Positions 44,254 through 52,353 of a DNA stretch of 64,000 nucleotides are shown here, piece after piece (within the stretch, counting starts at the first letter, position 1; each line of letters starts with the position of its first letter). The position numbers and the translations under genes were made by a program. This stretch comes from CAYVUV01 sp964455095 (GTDB taxonomy: Bacteria > Desulfobacterota > Binatia > HRBIN30 > CADEER01). The notes under the pieces were generated by a model, which worked only from the letters and a program-made list of their open reading frames with translations, was not told where the DNA came from and did not search any database. The DNA is taken from positions 1 to 64,000 of the forward strand of contig CAYVUV010000328.1 of assembly GCA_964455095.1 (NCBI GenBank). The letters run 5' to 3'.

Positions 44254-45354
44254 ATGATCGGCCGGCGAAATCGCGTTCTGCGGCACGTGCGTTTCTGGAT
44301 GCTCGCCTTCGCCGTTGCGCAGGTGGCAGCCGGGGCGGCGCAGGCGCCGCCGGTCGAACGGCCGCGCGGCGATCCGGCGGCGCGGCTGCTGTCGGCCGCC
44401 GCGGCGACGGAGTACTGGGATCTCACGGCGCGCTTCGAATCGGGGCACAGCCTGCTGGCGCGTTTTCTCATCACCAACGAGGGACCGAGCCCGCACTACG
44501 GGGTCGGCATGGGGCACCTGCTGCTGCCCGACGGGCGGGCGGTGCCGTTTCGCTACGGCCGCCAGCGCGCGAAGTGGACCCTGAGCCCGGACGGGTTGTC
44601 GATGAAGGTCGCCTCCAGCGCGCTCGATCTGCATGCGCCGGTGCGGCAGTTCGCGCTCGACAGCGACAAGAGCGGGGTGAAGGTCCTGTTGCAGTTTCCG
44701 GTCAGCGGCGCGGCCGTGTGGCCGGACGGCGCCAGCAACGGTGAGCCGTTCTTCGACGTCGTGCAGATGCCCGCGCCCGTCGAGGGCACGATCTGGTTGC
44801 AGGGCATGGCGGCGCCACTGCCGGTGCGCGGCACGATCGCCCTGACGCATACGTGGATGAACGGCAGCGAGCCCGGCCTGACGCAGCGCCGCCTCGAGGT
44901 CTTCTGCCGCGACGGCGACGTCGCGCTCTATGCCACCGAGCTGGTCACGCCGGCCGGCGCGCGGCGGCGCTGGGCGGCGGTGACGCGCGGCGGCGCGCTC
45001 GTCCATCAGAGCCAGGCCATCGATCTCGCGCTCGGCGCGGCGCGCGCGGCGGGCGACGAGGCCTATCCCCTGCCCGATCGCCTGCAATGGCGCGACGCGG
45101 CGCTCAGCGCCGACATCCGCCCCGCGCAGCTGCTGCTGCAGGCCAACCCGCTCGACATCGTGCCGCAGCCCTTCCGGCTCTTGCTGTCCTTCAAATCGAA
45201 GCCGCAGCGCCTGTGGGCCGACGCGGCGTGCGATCTGACACCGGCGGCCGACGGCGGCGCGGCGCTGGCGCCGCGCGGGCGCGGCACGGTCGCCGCGACG
45301 TATCTCAACCCGTTGCCGCTGCCGACGCCGGATCGCGCGGCGGCACCTCGGTGA
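44254..45354 (+). CDS. Secreted beta-rich protein (lipocalin/AttH/Svf1-like?)
   Basis: A 366-residue protein that I do not firmly recognise. Residues 1-29 are a signal peptide (Arg-rich start, hydrophobic core, A-A-G-A-A-Q-A). The rest is mostly beta: Y-W-D-L-T-A-R-F-E-S-G-H-S near 53, T-N-E-G near 75, a repeated pattern of short strands, and a second similar half after residue 190. This two-barrel plan is like AttH/CrtC/Svf1-type lipocalin-related proteins, which bind or modify lipids; that comparison is tentative. The ATG at 44254 is chosen for the signal peptide. Its last 50 bases overlap the 3' end of the convergent ABC exporter gene. Confidence 0.75.
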   Translation: MIGRRNRVLRHVRFWMLAFAVAQVAAGAAQAPPVERPRGDPAARLLSAAAATEYWDLTARFESGHSLLARFLITNEGPSPHYGVGMGHLLLPDGRAVPFRYGRQRAKWTLSPDGLSMKVASSALDLHAPVRQFALDSDKSGVKVLLQFPVSGAAVWPDGASNGEPFFDVVQMPAPVEGTIWLQGMAAPLPVRGTIALTHTWMNGSEPGLTQRRLEVFCRDGDVALYATELVTPAGARRRWAAVTRGGALVHQSQAIDLALGAARAAGDEAYPLPDRLQWRDAALSADIRPAQLLLQANPLDIVPQPFRLLLSFKSKPQRLWADAACDLTPAADGGAALAPRGRGTVAATYLNPLPLPTPDRAAAPR

Positions 45355-47044
45355 TGCGCCCCCCGCCGACGCGGTAGACGCGATCGGCGGCGTCGATCAG
45401 CGGGCCCTGGTGACAGATCGCCAGAATCGTCACCGCGTCGCGCAGGGTCTGCAGGACCTGACAGATACCGGCTTCGGTGGCGGGATCGAGCGCCGCCGTA
45501 GCCTCGTCGAGAATGAGCAGCGACGGGCGGCGGACCAGGGCGCGGGCCAGGGCGACGCGCTGGCGCTGCCCGCCCGAGATGCCCAGACCGCGTTCGCCGA
45601 CCACCGCCTCCATGCCCTCGGGCAGCGCGGCGACGAACTCCCACGCCCCCGCCTGGCGCAGCGCCGCCTCGACGTCGGCGGCGGTGAGGTCGGGATCGCC
45701 GAGCGTGACGTTGATGCGGACGCTCTCGTGCAGCAGCACGGTTTCCTGCGGCACGTAGCCGATGCGCGATCGCCACTGCCGCATATCGACCTCGCGCAGC
45801 GCCACGCCGTCAACCAGCACCACGCCCTGCTGGGGCTCGATCAACCCGGTGATCAGATCGGCCACGGTGGTCTTGCCCGACCCCGACGGGCCGACGATGG
45901 TGGTCAGCTGGCCCGCGACGATGACCAGTGACGCCTGCTGCAGCACCGGCTCCTCGGCGTAGGCAAACGTCACCTCGCGCAGCGCGATCTCGCTGCGCAG
46001 CGCCGGGGTCCGCTCGCCCGTCGATGCCTCGCAGGCCGCTTCGGCGTGATCGATCATGGCGCGCAAAGACCAGAAGGAGCTCTCGCAGGCGGCCATGCGC
46101 TGGAACTCCTTTTGCGCCTTGCCGAGGCCGGAGATGATCGAGGCACAGAGCAACGCCATCATGATCACCGCCGCCAGCGGCAGCGCCAACCAGGTGAGCG
46201 CGAAGTACAACCCGATGCCGAGGAAGGCGATGATCAGCGGCTCCTGCAGCGCGCGCATGGCCGCCTTGCTGAGCACCTCGCGCTCGACCGCGCGGTTGAG
46301 GCGAAAGGTCTCGTGCTCGAGCAGCGGGCCGACGAACGGCTCGCGGCCCATGGCCTTGAGCGGCTTGACCGACTGCAGCACGTCGGTGAGCCGGCCGACC
46401 AGCACCTTGGCGAGCCGCGTTTGGCGCGCGCCGGCGCGCCGCGCCGTGCGCACCAGACCGTTCAACGCCGCGACGATGATCACGCCGCCGGCGAGGGCCG
46501 CGAGCGTCGCCTGCCCGGACACCAGGCACGCCACCGCGACGTAGGCGCCGGCCTCGACCAGCATCGCCAGGATCGTCGCCGCGCGCAGGTAGGCCTCCGA
46601 CGCCTGGCGCGCCTCGGCCGCCACCGCGTTGGCGAAGCTGCCGAGCGGCTGGTGCACGTAGTACTCCCAGCGCGTGCGCAGCAGCGCGCGAATCAGGCTC
46701 AAGCGCAGGTCGGTGGCGATGCGCGCGACGGTGTAGCCGACATGCTTGTCGGCCAGCATCACCAGCGCCGCCTTGACCGTCACGCCGGCGACGATCATCG
46801 CGGTCAACAGGCCGATGCTCGGCTCCAACCCGACGGCGCGCACGCCGCCGAGCAGGGCGTGCTCCAGCCGCGATCCCGCCCCGCCGGCCATCGTACCGCC
46901 CCCGCCGCCGCTGGCCGCCAAGCCCAGAAGCGGCAGCAAGCTGGAAACCCCAACCGCCTCGGCCAGCCCGGCGAGCAGCAGACACACCAGCACGACCGCC
47001 GTTTGGCGGGGGTAGGCGCGAACGAACACCAGCATCAACCGCAT
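45305..47044 (-). CDS. ABC exporter, MsbA-like half-transporter
   Basis: A 579-residue half-transporter with a fused permease (six helices, about residues 10-300) and ATPase (about 335-575). ATPase motifs: G-P-S-G-S-G-K-T-T (Walker A), G-I-S-G-G-Q-R-Q-R (signature) and L-L-I-L-D-E-A-T-A-A-L-D (Walker B). It should act as a homodimer exporting or flipping a lipid or lipid-linked glycan across the inner membrane. The ATG at 47044 is preferred to an upstream in-frame start because it begins right before the first helix. Its neighbours (glycosyltransferases, GNAT acyltransferase, secreted lipocalin-like protein) support an envelope-lipid substrate. Confidence 0.92.
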   Translation of the reverse strand: MRLMLVFVRAYPRQTAVVLVCLLLAGLAEAVGVSSLLPLLGLAASGGGGGTMAGGAGSRLEHALLGGVRAVGLEPSIGLLTAMIVAGVTVKAALVMLADKHVGYTVARIATDLRLSLIRALLRTRWEYYVHQPLGSFANAVAAEARQASEAYLRAATILAMLVEAGAYVAVACLVSGQATLAALAGGVIIVAALNGLVRTARRAGARQTRLAKVLVGRLTDVLQSVKPLKAMGREPFVGPLLEHETFRLNRAVEREVLSKAAMRALQEPLIIAFLGIGLYFALTWLALPLAAVIMMALLCASIISGLGKAQKEFQRMAACESSFWSLRAMIDHAEAACEASTGERTPALRSEIALREVTFAYAEEPVLQQASLVIVAGQLTTIVGPSGSGKTTVADLITGLIEPQQGVVLVDGVALREVDMRQWRSRIGYVPQETVLLHESVRINVTLGDPDLTAADVEAALRQAGAWEFVAALPEGMEAVVGERGLGISGGQRQRVALARALVRRPSLLILDEATAALDPATEAGICQVLQTLRDAVTILAICHQGPLIDAADRVYRVGGGRITEVPPRDPASAAATG

Positions 47045-47104
47045 GGAGGCCCCGTGAGAGATCTGTGTACCAACATCGCTGGCGGAGAGATACCGCGCGC
47101 GCCC

Positions 47105-47131
47105 TTGACCCGCCACGGGTGGCTGAATAAT
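47105..47131 (+). promoter_or_regulatory. Candidate promoter TTGACC-N15-AATAAT with dyad in spacer
   Basis: TTGACC (47105-47110) and AATAAT (47126-47131) each match the sigma-70 consensus at five of six positions, with a short 15-bp spacer (17 bp to an alternative TAATGT). GCCAC-GG-GTGGC (47112-47123) lies in the spacer and could be an operator. It would drive the GNAT gene. Confidence 0.45.
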
Positions 47132-47145
47132 GTCCGCCTCCGCCG

Positions 47146-48336
47146 ATGCGCTCGCACCCGTCCCCCGAAACTTCGCCGGCGCGCCGCGTCGCAGAGGGAG
47201 CCACGGCCGCGGTGCGCGTCGTCCCCGCCGACGGCGGCCGCGAGCGCATGCAGTTCCTGCGCGTGCCGCGGCGCATCTATGCGGCCGATCCCAACTGGGT
47301 GCCGCCGTTGCTACTCGAGCGCCGCCAGCACCTGTCGCGGCGCAACCCGTACTTCGCCCACGCCGAGGTGCGCTTCTGGGTCGCCTACCGCGGCGAGCGC
47401 CTGGTCGGCCGCATCAGCGCCCAGATCGATCGGCTGCATCTCGAACGCCATCGCGATGCCACCGGTTTCTTCGGATTCCTCGAAGGGATCGACGACGCGG
47501 AGGTGTTCGCGGCGCTGCTCGGCACCGCCGAGGCGTGGCTGCGCGGCCGCGGCATGCGGCGCATTCTCGGGCCGTTCAACCTGTCGGTCAACGATGAGTG
47601 CGGCCTCCTGGTCGACGGGTTCGACACGCCGCCGATGTTCATGATGGGCCACGGCCAGCGCTACTACGACCCGCAAATGCAGGCGCACGGCTATGCCAAG
47701 GCCAAGGACCTGGTCGCCTACCTGCTCGATGCGCAGCAGCCCCTGCCGTCGGTGATGGACGCCGTGGTGGCCAAGGCCGGACGCGCCAAGATCACCGTGC
47801 GGCCGCTGAGCTGGGCGCGGTTGAGCGAGGACCTGGCGACGATCCGCTCGATTTTCAACGACGCGTGGTACGACAACTGGAGCTACGTGCCATTCACGGA
47901 CGCGGAGTTCGAAACGCTCGGCCAGAACCTGAAGCTCTTCGTGCCGAACGACTTCGTGCAGATCGCCGAGGTGGACGGCGTACCGGCTGCGATGATCGTC
48001 ACGGTGCCGAATCTGAACGGCATCATCCGCGATCTCCACGGCCGCCTGTTGCCGCTCGGCTGGGCGCGACTGTTGTGGCGCATGAAGACCGTCGGCCCGC
48101 GCAGCGCCCGCGTGCCGTTGATGGGCGTGCGCAAAGCGTATCAGCGCAGCGCGCTCGGCATGGCGCTGGCGTTCTCGCTCGTCGAGGCGGTGCGCCTGCC
48201 GGTGCTGGCGCGCGGCATCGACCGCGTCGAGCTGTCGTGGATCCTCGAGGACAACCGCCCGATGCGCCACATGCTCGACCGCCTCGGCGCCCGCGTGTAC
48301 AAGCGCTATCGCATGTACGAGCGGGCGCTGGTCTGA
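47146..48336 (+). CDS. GNAT-fold N-acyltransferase family protein
   Basis: A 396-residue protein. Residues about 23-200 begin V-R-V-V-P-A-D-G-G and include Y-A-A-D-P-N-W-V-P-P-L and G-R-I-S-A-Q-I-D; a second acyltransferase-like half (about 210-396) has N-D-A-W-Y-D-N-W-S-Y-V-P and W-I-L-E-D-N-R-P-M-R-H-M. It belongs to a large family of uncharacterised double-GNAT proteins; bacterial ceramide synthase also has a GNAT fold, so this is a candidate N-acyltransferase for the lipid locus at 28-35 kb. ATG 47146 lies just after the candidate promoter; GTG 47212, with GAGGGAG upstream, is an alternative start. It is divergent from the ABC exporter. Confidence 0.82.
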   Translation: MRSHPSPETSPARRVAEGATAAVRVVPADGGRERMQFLRVPRRIYAADPNWVPPLLLERRQHLSRRNPYFAHAEVRFWVAYRGERLVGRISAQIDRLHLERHRDATGFFGFLEGIDDAEVFAALLGTAEAWLRGRGMRRILGPFNLSVNDECGLLVDGFDTPPMFMMGHGQRYYDPQMQAHGYAKAKDLVAYLLDAQQPLPSVMDAVVAKAGRAKITVRPLSWARLSEDLATIRSIFNDAWYDNWSYVPFTDAEFETLGQNLKLFVPNDFVQIAEVDGVPAAMIVTVPNLNGIIRDLHGRLLPLGWARLLWRMKTVGPRSARVPLMGVRKAYQRSALGMALAFSLVEAVRLPVLARGIDRVELSWILEDNRPMRHMLDRLGARVYKRYRMYERALV

Positions 48337-48363
48337 CGCCGTCTCGGTCCTGCCTCTTCCTCC

Positions 48364-48524
48364 GGGGTCGGAGTCGGTATCGGCATCGGAATCGATTTCT
48401 GCCGCGGGGTGCTCCGCCCGATCCTCGCGGATCGCACAACCATGCGCCCCCCGGTAGACTTCACGTCGGTCATGCCCGAAACTCATCTCGTTTGCTCCTC
48501 GATTCCGATAGCGATTCCGACCCC
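48364..48524. repeat. Inverted hexamer-type simple repeats (GGAATC/GATTCC)
   Basis: The left arm (48364-48395) is a run of degenerate GGTCGGA/ATCGG units; the right arm (about 48500-48524, extending to 48537) is its near reverse complement. They can fold into a long imperfect stem around a 105-base loop. They fill most of the 215-bp space between the GNAT and nucleotidyltransferase genes. Confidence 0.65.
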
Positions 48525-48551
48525 GATTCCGATTGGGGTTTGTCCCATGCC

Positions 48552-49370
48552 ATGACTCCAGACACCGGACCTCAGCGCAGCGCCACGGTCACGCGATTCA
48601 CCGCACTCGTGCTCGCCGGCGAGCGGCCGGGCGGCGACGCGCTGGCGCGCGCGGTCGGCGCGCCGCACAAGGCCCTGATCCCCGTCGCCGGGGAAGCCAT
48701 GCTGCTGCGCGTCGTGCGCGCGCTCGGCGCGGCGCGCCATGTCGGCTCGATCGTCGTCAGCGGCTTGCCCGCGCCCGCGCTGGCCAGCGACGCGGAGCTC
48801 GGCGCCCTGCTCGCCAGCGGGCGCATCGCGCAGCTCGACGGCCGCGACACGCCGAGCACCAGCGTGCTCGACGCCACCGAGCGCCTGAGCGGCTGGGCGC
48901 CGTTGCTGGTGACGACCGCCGACCATCCGCTGCTGCGGCCGGAGGTCATCGACTACTTCTGCGCCGCGGCGTTGGCCAGCGGCGGTGACGTGGCGCTCGG
49001 GCTCGTCGACGGCGCCCTGGTGAAGGGGGCGTTTCCCGAGTCGAAGCGCACCTTCCTGCGCTTCCGCGACGGCGCCTATTGCGGGTGCAATCTCTTCGCC
49101 CTGCTCACCCCCGCGGCCAGCCGGGCGCCGGCGGCATGGCGCGCGATCGAACAGGAGCGCAAGCGGCCCTGGCGCATGATCCGCGCCCTCGGCCTCGGCG
49201 CCGTCGTGCGCTTCCTGCTCGGCCGCCTGACGCTCGCCGAGGTGATGCGCCTGGCCTCCGACCGGATCGGCGCGCAAGCCCGGGTGGTGCTCGTCCCGTA
49301 TGCCGAGGCCGCCGTCGACGTCGACAAGCCGAGCGACCTGGCGCACGCCAACGCGCTGCTAGCGCGGTGA
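48552..49370 (+). CDS. MobA-like NTP transferase domain protein
   Basis: A 272-residue nucleotidyltransferase of the GT-A-like Rossmann fold. The N-terminus A-L-V-L-A-G-E-R-P-G-G-D-A-L-A replaces the usual L-A-G-G-x-G-x-R loop; K-A-L-I-P-V-A-G-E-A-M-L near residue 40 and the metal-site T-T-A-D-H-P-L-L near 122 are conserved features. It should make a nucleotide-activated small molecule (sugar, phosphoalcohol or similar). It faces the choline-phosphate-type cytidylyltransferase gene, whose extended frame runs antisense into it. The start is the ATG at 48552. Substrate is not deducible. Confidence 0.82.
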   Translation: MTPDTGPQRSATVTRFTALVLAGERPGGDALARAVGAPHKALIPVAGEAMLLRVVRALGAARHVGSIVVSGLPAPALASDAELGALLASGRIAQLDGRDTPSTSVLDATERLSGWAPLLVTTADHPLLRPEVIDYFCAAALASGGDVALGLVDGALVKGAFPESKRTFLRFRDGAYCGCNLFALLTPAASRAPAAWRAIEQERKRPWRMIRALGLGAVVRFLLGRLTLAEVMRLASDRIGAQARVVLVPYAEAAVDVDKPSDLAHANALLAR

Positions 49371-50235
49371 CGCTGGAGTGCGGTGGCAGGCCCCCCCACT
49401 CCACCAACAGAACACAGCCGCCAGCGGCGAGTGCGGGCACCCCCCCGGTGCCGCTGCGCCGCCGGCGCGGCGCGTCGAGTCCGGCGCGCGAGAGATCCGC
49501 CGGACGGTTGATGCCGTGCCAGCTGGCGACCAATCCCTGCGCCTTGTGCAGATCCTGGACGAAGTCGACCTCCGCCCAATCGTCGGCACCGACTGGCACG
49601 GCGCCGACCACTTGGCGCTCGGCCAGCGTGTTGATCACCGACAAGTACCAGCGGCGGTGCGCTCCCGGTGACCGCGCGGCCTCGTCGAGCGCGTCGCGGA
49701 ACAACGCCGCGCCGCATTCGTCGAACGCCAGCATACCGATCGACTCGCCGTTGCCGAGGTCGCGCGGCAGGTCCTTGCCGACGCGCAGCAAGGTGCTGCC
49801 CTCGAGATAGACCTTCATGTCGTCGGCGTCGTACGCCGACTTGTGGCTGACCGCCACGCTGACCGGCGCCGGCTGCCGCGCCAGCAACGCGCCCAGCACA
49901 CGCGGATGGAACAGCGTATCGCCATTCAGCAACACGAAGGGATCGTCCATCACCTCGCGCGCCATCCAACAACTGATCAAGTTGTCGGCTTCAGCGAACA
50001 GTGGATTGTAGATCGTCTCCACGTTCACCACCGGCGACTCGGCCACGACCTCTCTGACCTTGTCCGCCCCGAACCCGACGACGACGGACACGTCGCGGAT
50101 GCCGTTGGCCGCGAGCGCCTCCAGCTGCCACTCGATCAGTGGCTTGCCGTTCACCGGTAGCAGACACTTCGGCAGCTCTGCCGTGTACGGCAACAGTCGG
50201 CGACCCTGCCCCGCGCTAAGAATGACCGTTCTCAA
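49105..50235 (-). CDS. Phosphocholine-type nucleotidyltransferase with run-on C-terminus
   Basis: Residues 1 to about 248 are a complete NTP_transferase domain of the LicC/aminophosphonate cytidylyltransferase type: L-S-A-G-Q-G-R-R-L-L-P at 6-16, L-P-K-C-L-L-P-V near 21, A-E-A-D-N-L-I-S-C-W near 81-90, N-G-D-T-L near 104 and the C-terminal D-D-W-A-E-V-D near 218-224. It probably makes a CDP-activated alcohol (choline, aminoethyl or similar). Residues about 255-376 are Arg/Gly/Pro filler: the frame first crosses a repeat-like GC-rich segment (49375-49452), then reads antisense through the convergent gene. A natural stop near codon 255 seems to have been lost, or the assembled frame is wrong. 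Confidence 0.75.
   Translation of the reverse strand: MRTVILSAGQGRRLLPYTAELPKCLLPVNGKPLIEWQLEALAANGIRDVSVVVGFGADKVREVVAESPVVNVETIYNPLFAEADNLISCWMAREVMDDPFVLLNGDTLFHPRVLGALLARQPAPVSVAVSHKSAYDADDMKVYLEGSTLLRVGKDLPRDLGNGESIGMLAFDECGAALFRDALDEAARSPGAHRRWYLSVINTLAERQVVGAVPVGADDWAEVDFVQDLHKAQGLVASWHGINRPADLSRAGLDAPRRRRSGTGGVPALAAGGCVLLVEWGGLPPHSSVTALAARWRAPGRSACRRRRRPRHTGRAPPGLARRSGRRPGASPRRASGGRAGSARRRRGRGRGSCARAACAPVRSRAMPPAPGWPRG
49375..49452. repeat. Structured GC-rich segment at the 3' junction of convergent genes
   Basis: Contains GGAGTG (49375-49380) facing CACTCC (49397-49402), and a GGCACC/GGTGCC hairpin (49436-49452). It begins five bases after the NTP transferase stop. It looks like an inserted palindromic repeat that removed the stop of the minus-strand gene. 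Confidence 0.45.
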
Positions 50236-50679
50236 GATGTTCGCCTCCGCTTCATCGGTTCACTGCTTTGAACCGGGCGCTGGATAACAGAAAGGGTGCG
50301 CCGACGCGAGTCAACGCCAGCCGAGAGCGGGCTGTTCCCGCCGATGATGAAGACCTGTTCGCGTTCAGCCGAGCCCCTCATACCCGCCCGCATCCGCATC
50401 CACCTCACCTCAGCCCAGCCGTGCGGCCAACCGCTCCAGCAACATCGCGGTATCGCCCCCTCTAGCCGACCCCGGACATGCGCGTGGGGCTTTTCCCGCC
50501 CACGCAAGACAGCGCCTATCACAACTTTGAAGCGCAGACCACAGGGCGGGGCAACAAAATCCGGCGCCCCGAATTAGGGAAATTCCCTAGTCGGTTCGCG
50601 CTCGGTTTGGTTTTGCAGCGCCAGTCGCCAGCTGCTGCCGGGACAGGTTAGAAACGCAGACGGTGAAGCGCTGAATATT
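50236..50679. other. Gene-free region, 444 bp
   Basis: No supported gene. The half next to 50680 is relatively AT-rich and contains the palindrome TAGGGAA-A-TTCCCTA. It should include the promoter of the minus-strand cytidylyltransferase gene. No recognisable RNA gene. Confidence 0.6.
50575..50589. promoter_or_regulatory. 15-bp palindrome TAGGGAA-A-TTCCCTA
   Basis: Perfect 7-bp arms around one A, in an AT-rich patch of a gene-free region. A good candidate for a dimeric regulator site; the target could be the cytidylyltransferase gene 340 bp away or an unseen transcript. Confidence 0.4.
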
Positions 50680-51480
50680 TCATAGGCCCAACAGCGCCTG
50701 GGCGACGGAATGACGCGCCGCGTTGGCCAGATCGCGGCGGGTGAGCCCACCGGGATCGAGCGGCCGGCAGAACGCCACCTCGGCCACCAGTGCTGGGGTG
50801 CGGAGCAGGCGGCGGACGGACTCGGCAATCGTCATGTCGTCGATGAAGACCGCGGCATCGCTGCGCGCGCCGGCCGCCGTGCGGTAGCGGATGGCCACCG
50901 GCTGCACCGGCACGCCGGCATCGATCGCGGCTTGCAACAACGCCGGATAGAACCGCCCCACGGCGCGGCCGTCGGTGGTCGTACCCTCCGGAAAGGCCGC
51001 GACGACGCCACCGGCGCGCAGCGCGCCCGCCAGGGCCTGCTTGGTGTGGTACGCCGCGCGACAGCTGCCGCGCCGAATGAAGAAGGTGCCGAAGCGCGCG
51101 GCGACGGTGCCGATGATGGGCCAATCGCGCACCTCCGCCTTGGCGACGAAACGGGCCGCGCTGACGGTGTGAATGGCGTAGGTGTCGAGCCAGGAGACGT
51201 GGTTGGCGACCAGCAGCAGCGGTTGCGCGGGCGGCGGGATCTCGCCGCGCACGGTGACCTGTACGCCGAGGATGTCGAGCAGCCGCGCCGCACAGCGATG
51301 CACCAGCTTGCGCTGCCCGGCACCGCGCAGGCGCGGCGCCAGCAGCAGCGCCGCCAACCACATGGCCAGGATGTGCGCCACGCCGCGCGCCAGGCGCCAC
51401 GCGCGCAGCGGCGGCGCGGTCAGCGCGTCGTCGCGCGCCGGCAGTGCGGTCTCAAGCGCCGCGGAGCAATCGGTCGACAT
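50680..51480 (-). CDS. olsA: Lyso-ornithine lipid O-acyltransferase (PlsC family)
   Basis: A 266-residue membrane acyltransferase. The catalytic H-x4-D is N-H-V-S-W-L-D with His94 and Asp99; the glycerol-phosphate/acceptor motif F-P-E-G-T is at 163-167. A hydrophobic N-terminal helix (about 36-50) anchors it. Alone it could be a 1-acylglycerol-3-phosphate acyltransferase, but it overlaps the olsB gene by 29 bases on the same strand, the typical olsB-olsA arrangement, so O-acylation of lyso-ornithine lipid is the likely job. Confidence 0.87.
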   Translation of the reverse strand: MSTDCSAALETALPARDDALTAPPLRAWRLARGVAHILAMWLAALLLAPRLRGAGQRKLVHRCAARLLDILGVQVTVRGEIPPPAQPLLLVANHVSWLDTYAIHTVSAARFVAKAEVRDWPIIGTVAARFGTFFIRRGSCRAAYHTKQALAGALRAGGVVAAFPEGTTTDGRAVGRFYPALLQAAIDAGVPVQPVAIRYRTAAGARSDAAVFIDDMTIAESVRRLLRTPALVAEVAFCRPLDPGGLTRRDLANAARHSVAQALLGL

Positions 51481-52213
51481 AACGCGGATTCATTCCCTCG
51501 ATCGGCAGGATCACCAGCAGGTCGGCGGTCTTGAAATCGCTGTCCCACGCCGGGTCGCCGCACACCCGCGCCCCGAGCCGCAGATAGCCCTTGAGGAGCG
51601 GCGGCACCGGGGCATCGGGAATGTCCTGCCACCCCTCGAGCGCGAAGGCGCGGCGCGGAAAGACGCGCCACTCTGGCGCAGCCAGAAAGCGCTGCAACAG
51701 CCGGCGACAGACACTGGCGGCGATATGCCCGCCGTCGCGAGTTTCGACGCTCGCACAGCCGATCGCGTGGGTGAAGCCGCCGCGCAGAATGTAGCGGAAG
51801 AGCCCCGACCACAGGAGTGAAATGGCCAGGCCGCTGCGGTAGTCCGGATGCACGCAGCCGCGGCCGATCTCGACCACGTGCTCGCCCAGCGCCGTCAGTC
51901 GGCCGATGTCGAACTCGCCGGCGCAGTAGAACCCACCGGTGAGCTGCGCGCGCACGGCAGGCAGCATGCGGTACGTGCCGACCACGCGCCGCGTCGCCGT
52001 CTCGCGCACCAGCAGATGATCGCAGAAGTCGTCGAACCGGTCGCTGTCGAGGCCGGGCGTCGCACCGCTCAGCCGCGCCCCCATCTCGCCGGCGAACACT
52101 TCGTAGCGCAGCCGCTGCACCGCCAGCACATCGGCCGCGCTCTGCGCCAGCTCGACCGACAGCGCGGGTTGCCCGCACTCGCGGGCCAGTTCCGCTATCG
52201 GGGTCTTCTCCAT
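51452..52213 (-). CDS. olsB: L-ornithine N-alpha-acyltransferase
   Basis: A 253-residue GNAT-related enzyme of the OlsB/hemolysin-acyltransferase family, which transfers a 3-hydroxyacyl group from ACP to ornithine. Family marks: L-R-Y-E-V-F-A-G-E-M-G near residue 45, D-F-C-D-H-L-L-V near 70, E-F-D-I-x-R-L-T near 105, E-I-G-R-G-C-V-H-P-D-Y-R near 121, and P-P-L-L-K-G-Y-L-R-L-G-A near 205. The ATG at 52213 has GGGAGG just upstream; the frame further up is part of a repeat-bearing spacer. First gene of the ornithine-lipid pair. Ornithine lipid is a phosphorus-free membrane lipid. Confidence 0.9.
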   Translation of the reverse strand: MEKTPIAELARECGQPALSVELAQSAADVLAVQRLRYEVFAGEMGARLSGATPGLDSDRFDDFCDHLLVRETATRRVVGTYRMLPAVRAQLTGGFYCAGEFDIGRLTALGEHVVEIGRGCVHPDYRSGLAISLLWSGLFRYILRGGFTHAIGCASVETRDGGHIAASVCRRLLQRFLAAPEWRVFPRRAFALEGWQDIPDAPVPPLLKGYLRLGARVCGDPAWDSDFKTADLLVILPIEGMNPRYVDRLLRGA

Positions 52214-52280
52214 GCCTCCCGATCGTAACCGCCCGATGTTACGAGCGGGTGATCGGGGGATGAAGGATTCGCGAAATTCG

Positions 52281-52346
52281 TGCCCCCTCCGCCTCGGCCT
52301 CTGCCTGATTTCCTGAGAGGCTGAGGCAGAGGCTGCGGCTGAGGCA
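52281..52346. repeat. Inverted GAGGCT-type simple repeat hairpin
   Basis: A left arm of CCTCGGCCTCTGCCTG type (52281-52307) faces a right arm of AGGCTGAGGCAGAGGCTG type (about 52317-52346). Both are degenerate six-base tandem repeats, and together they make an imperfect stem-loop, like the unit at 48364-48524 but with a different hexamer. It lies between the SCP2 and olsB genes. Confidence 0.6.
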
Positions 52347-52353
52347 CAGGTAG

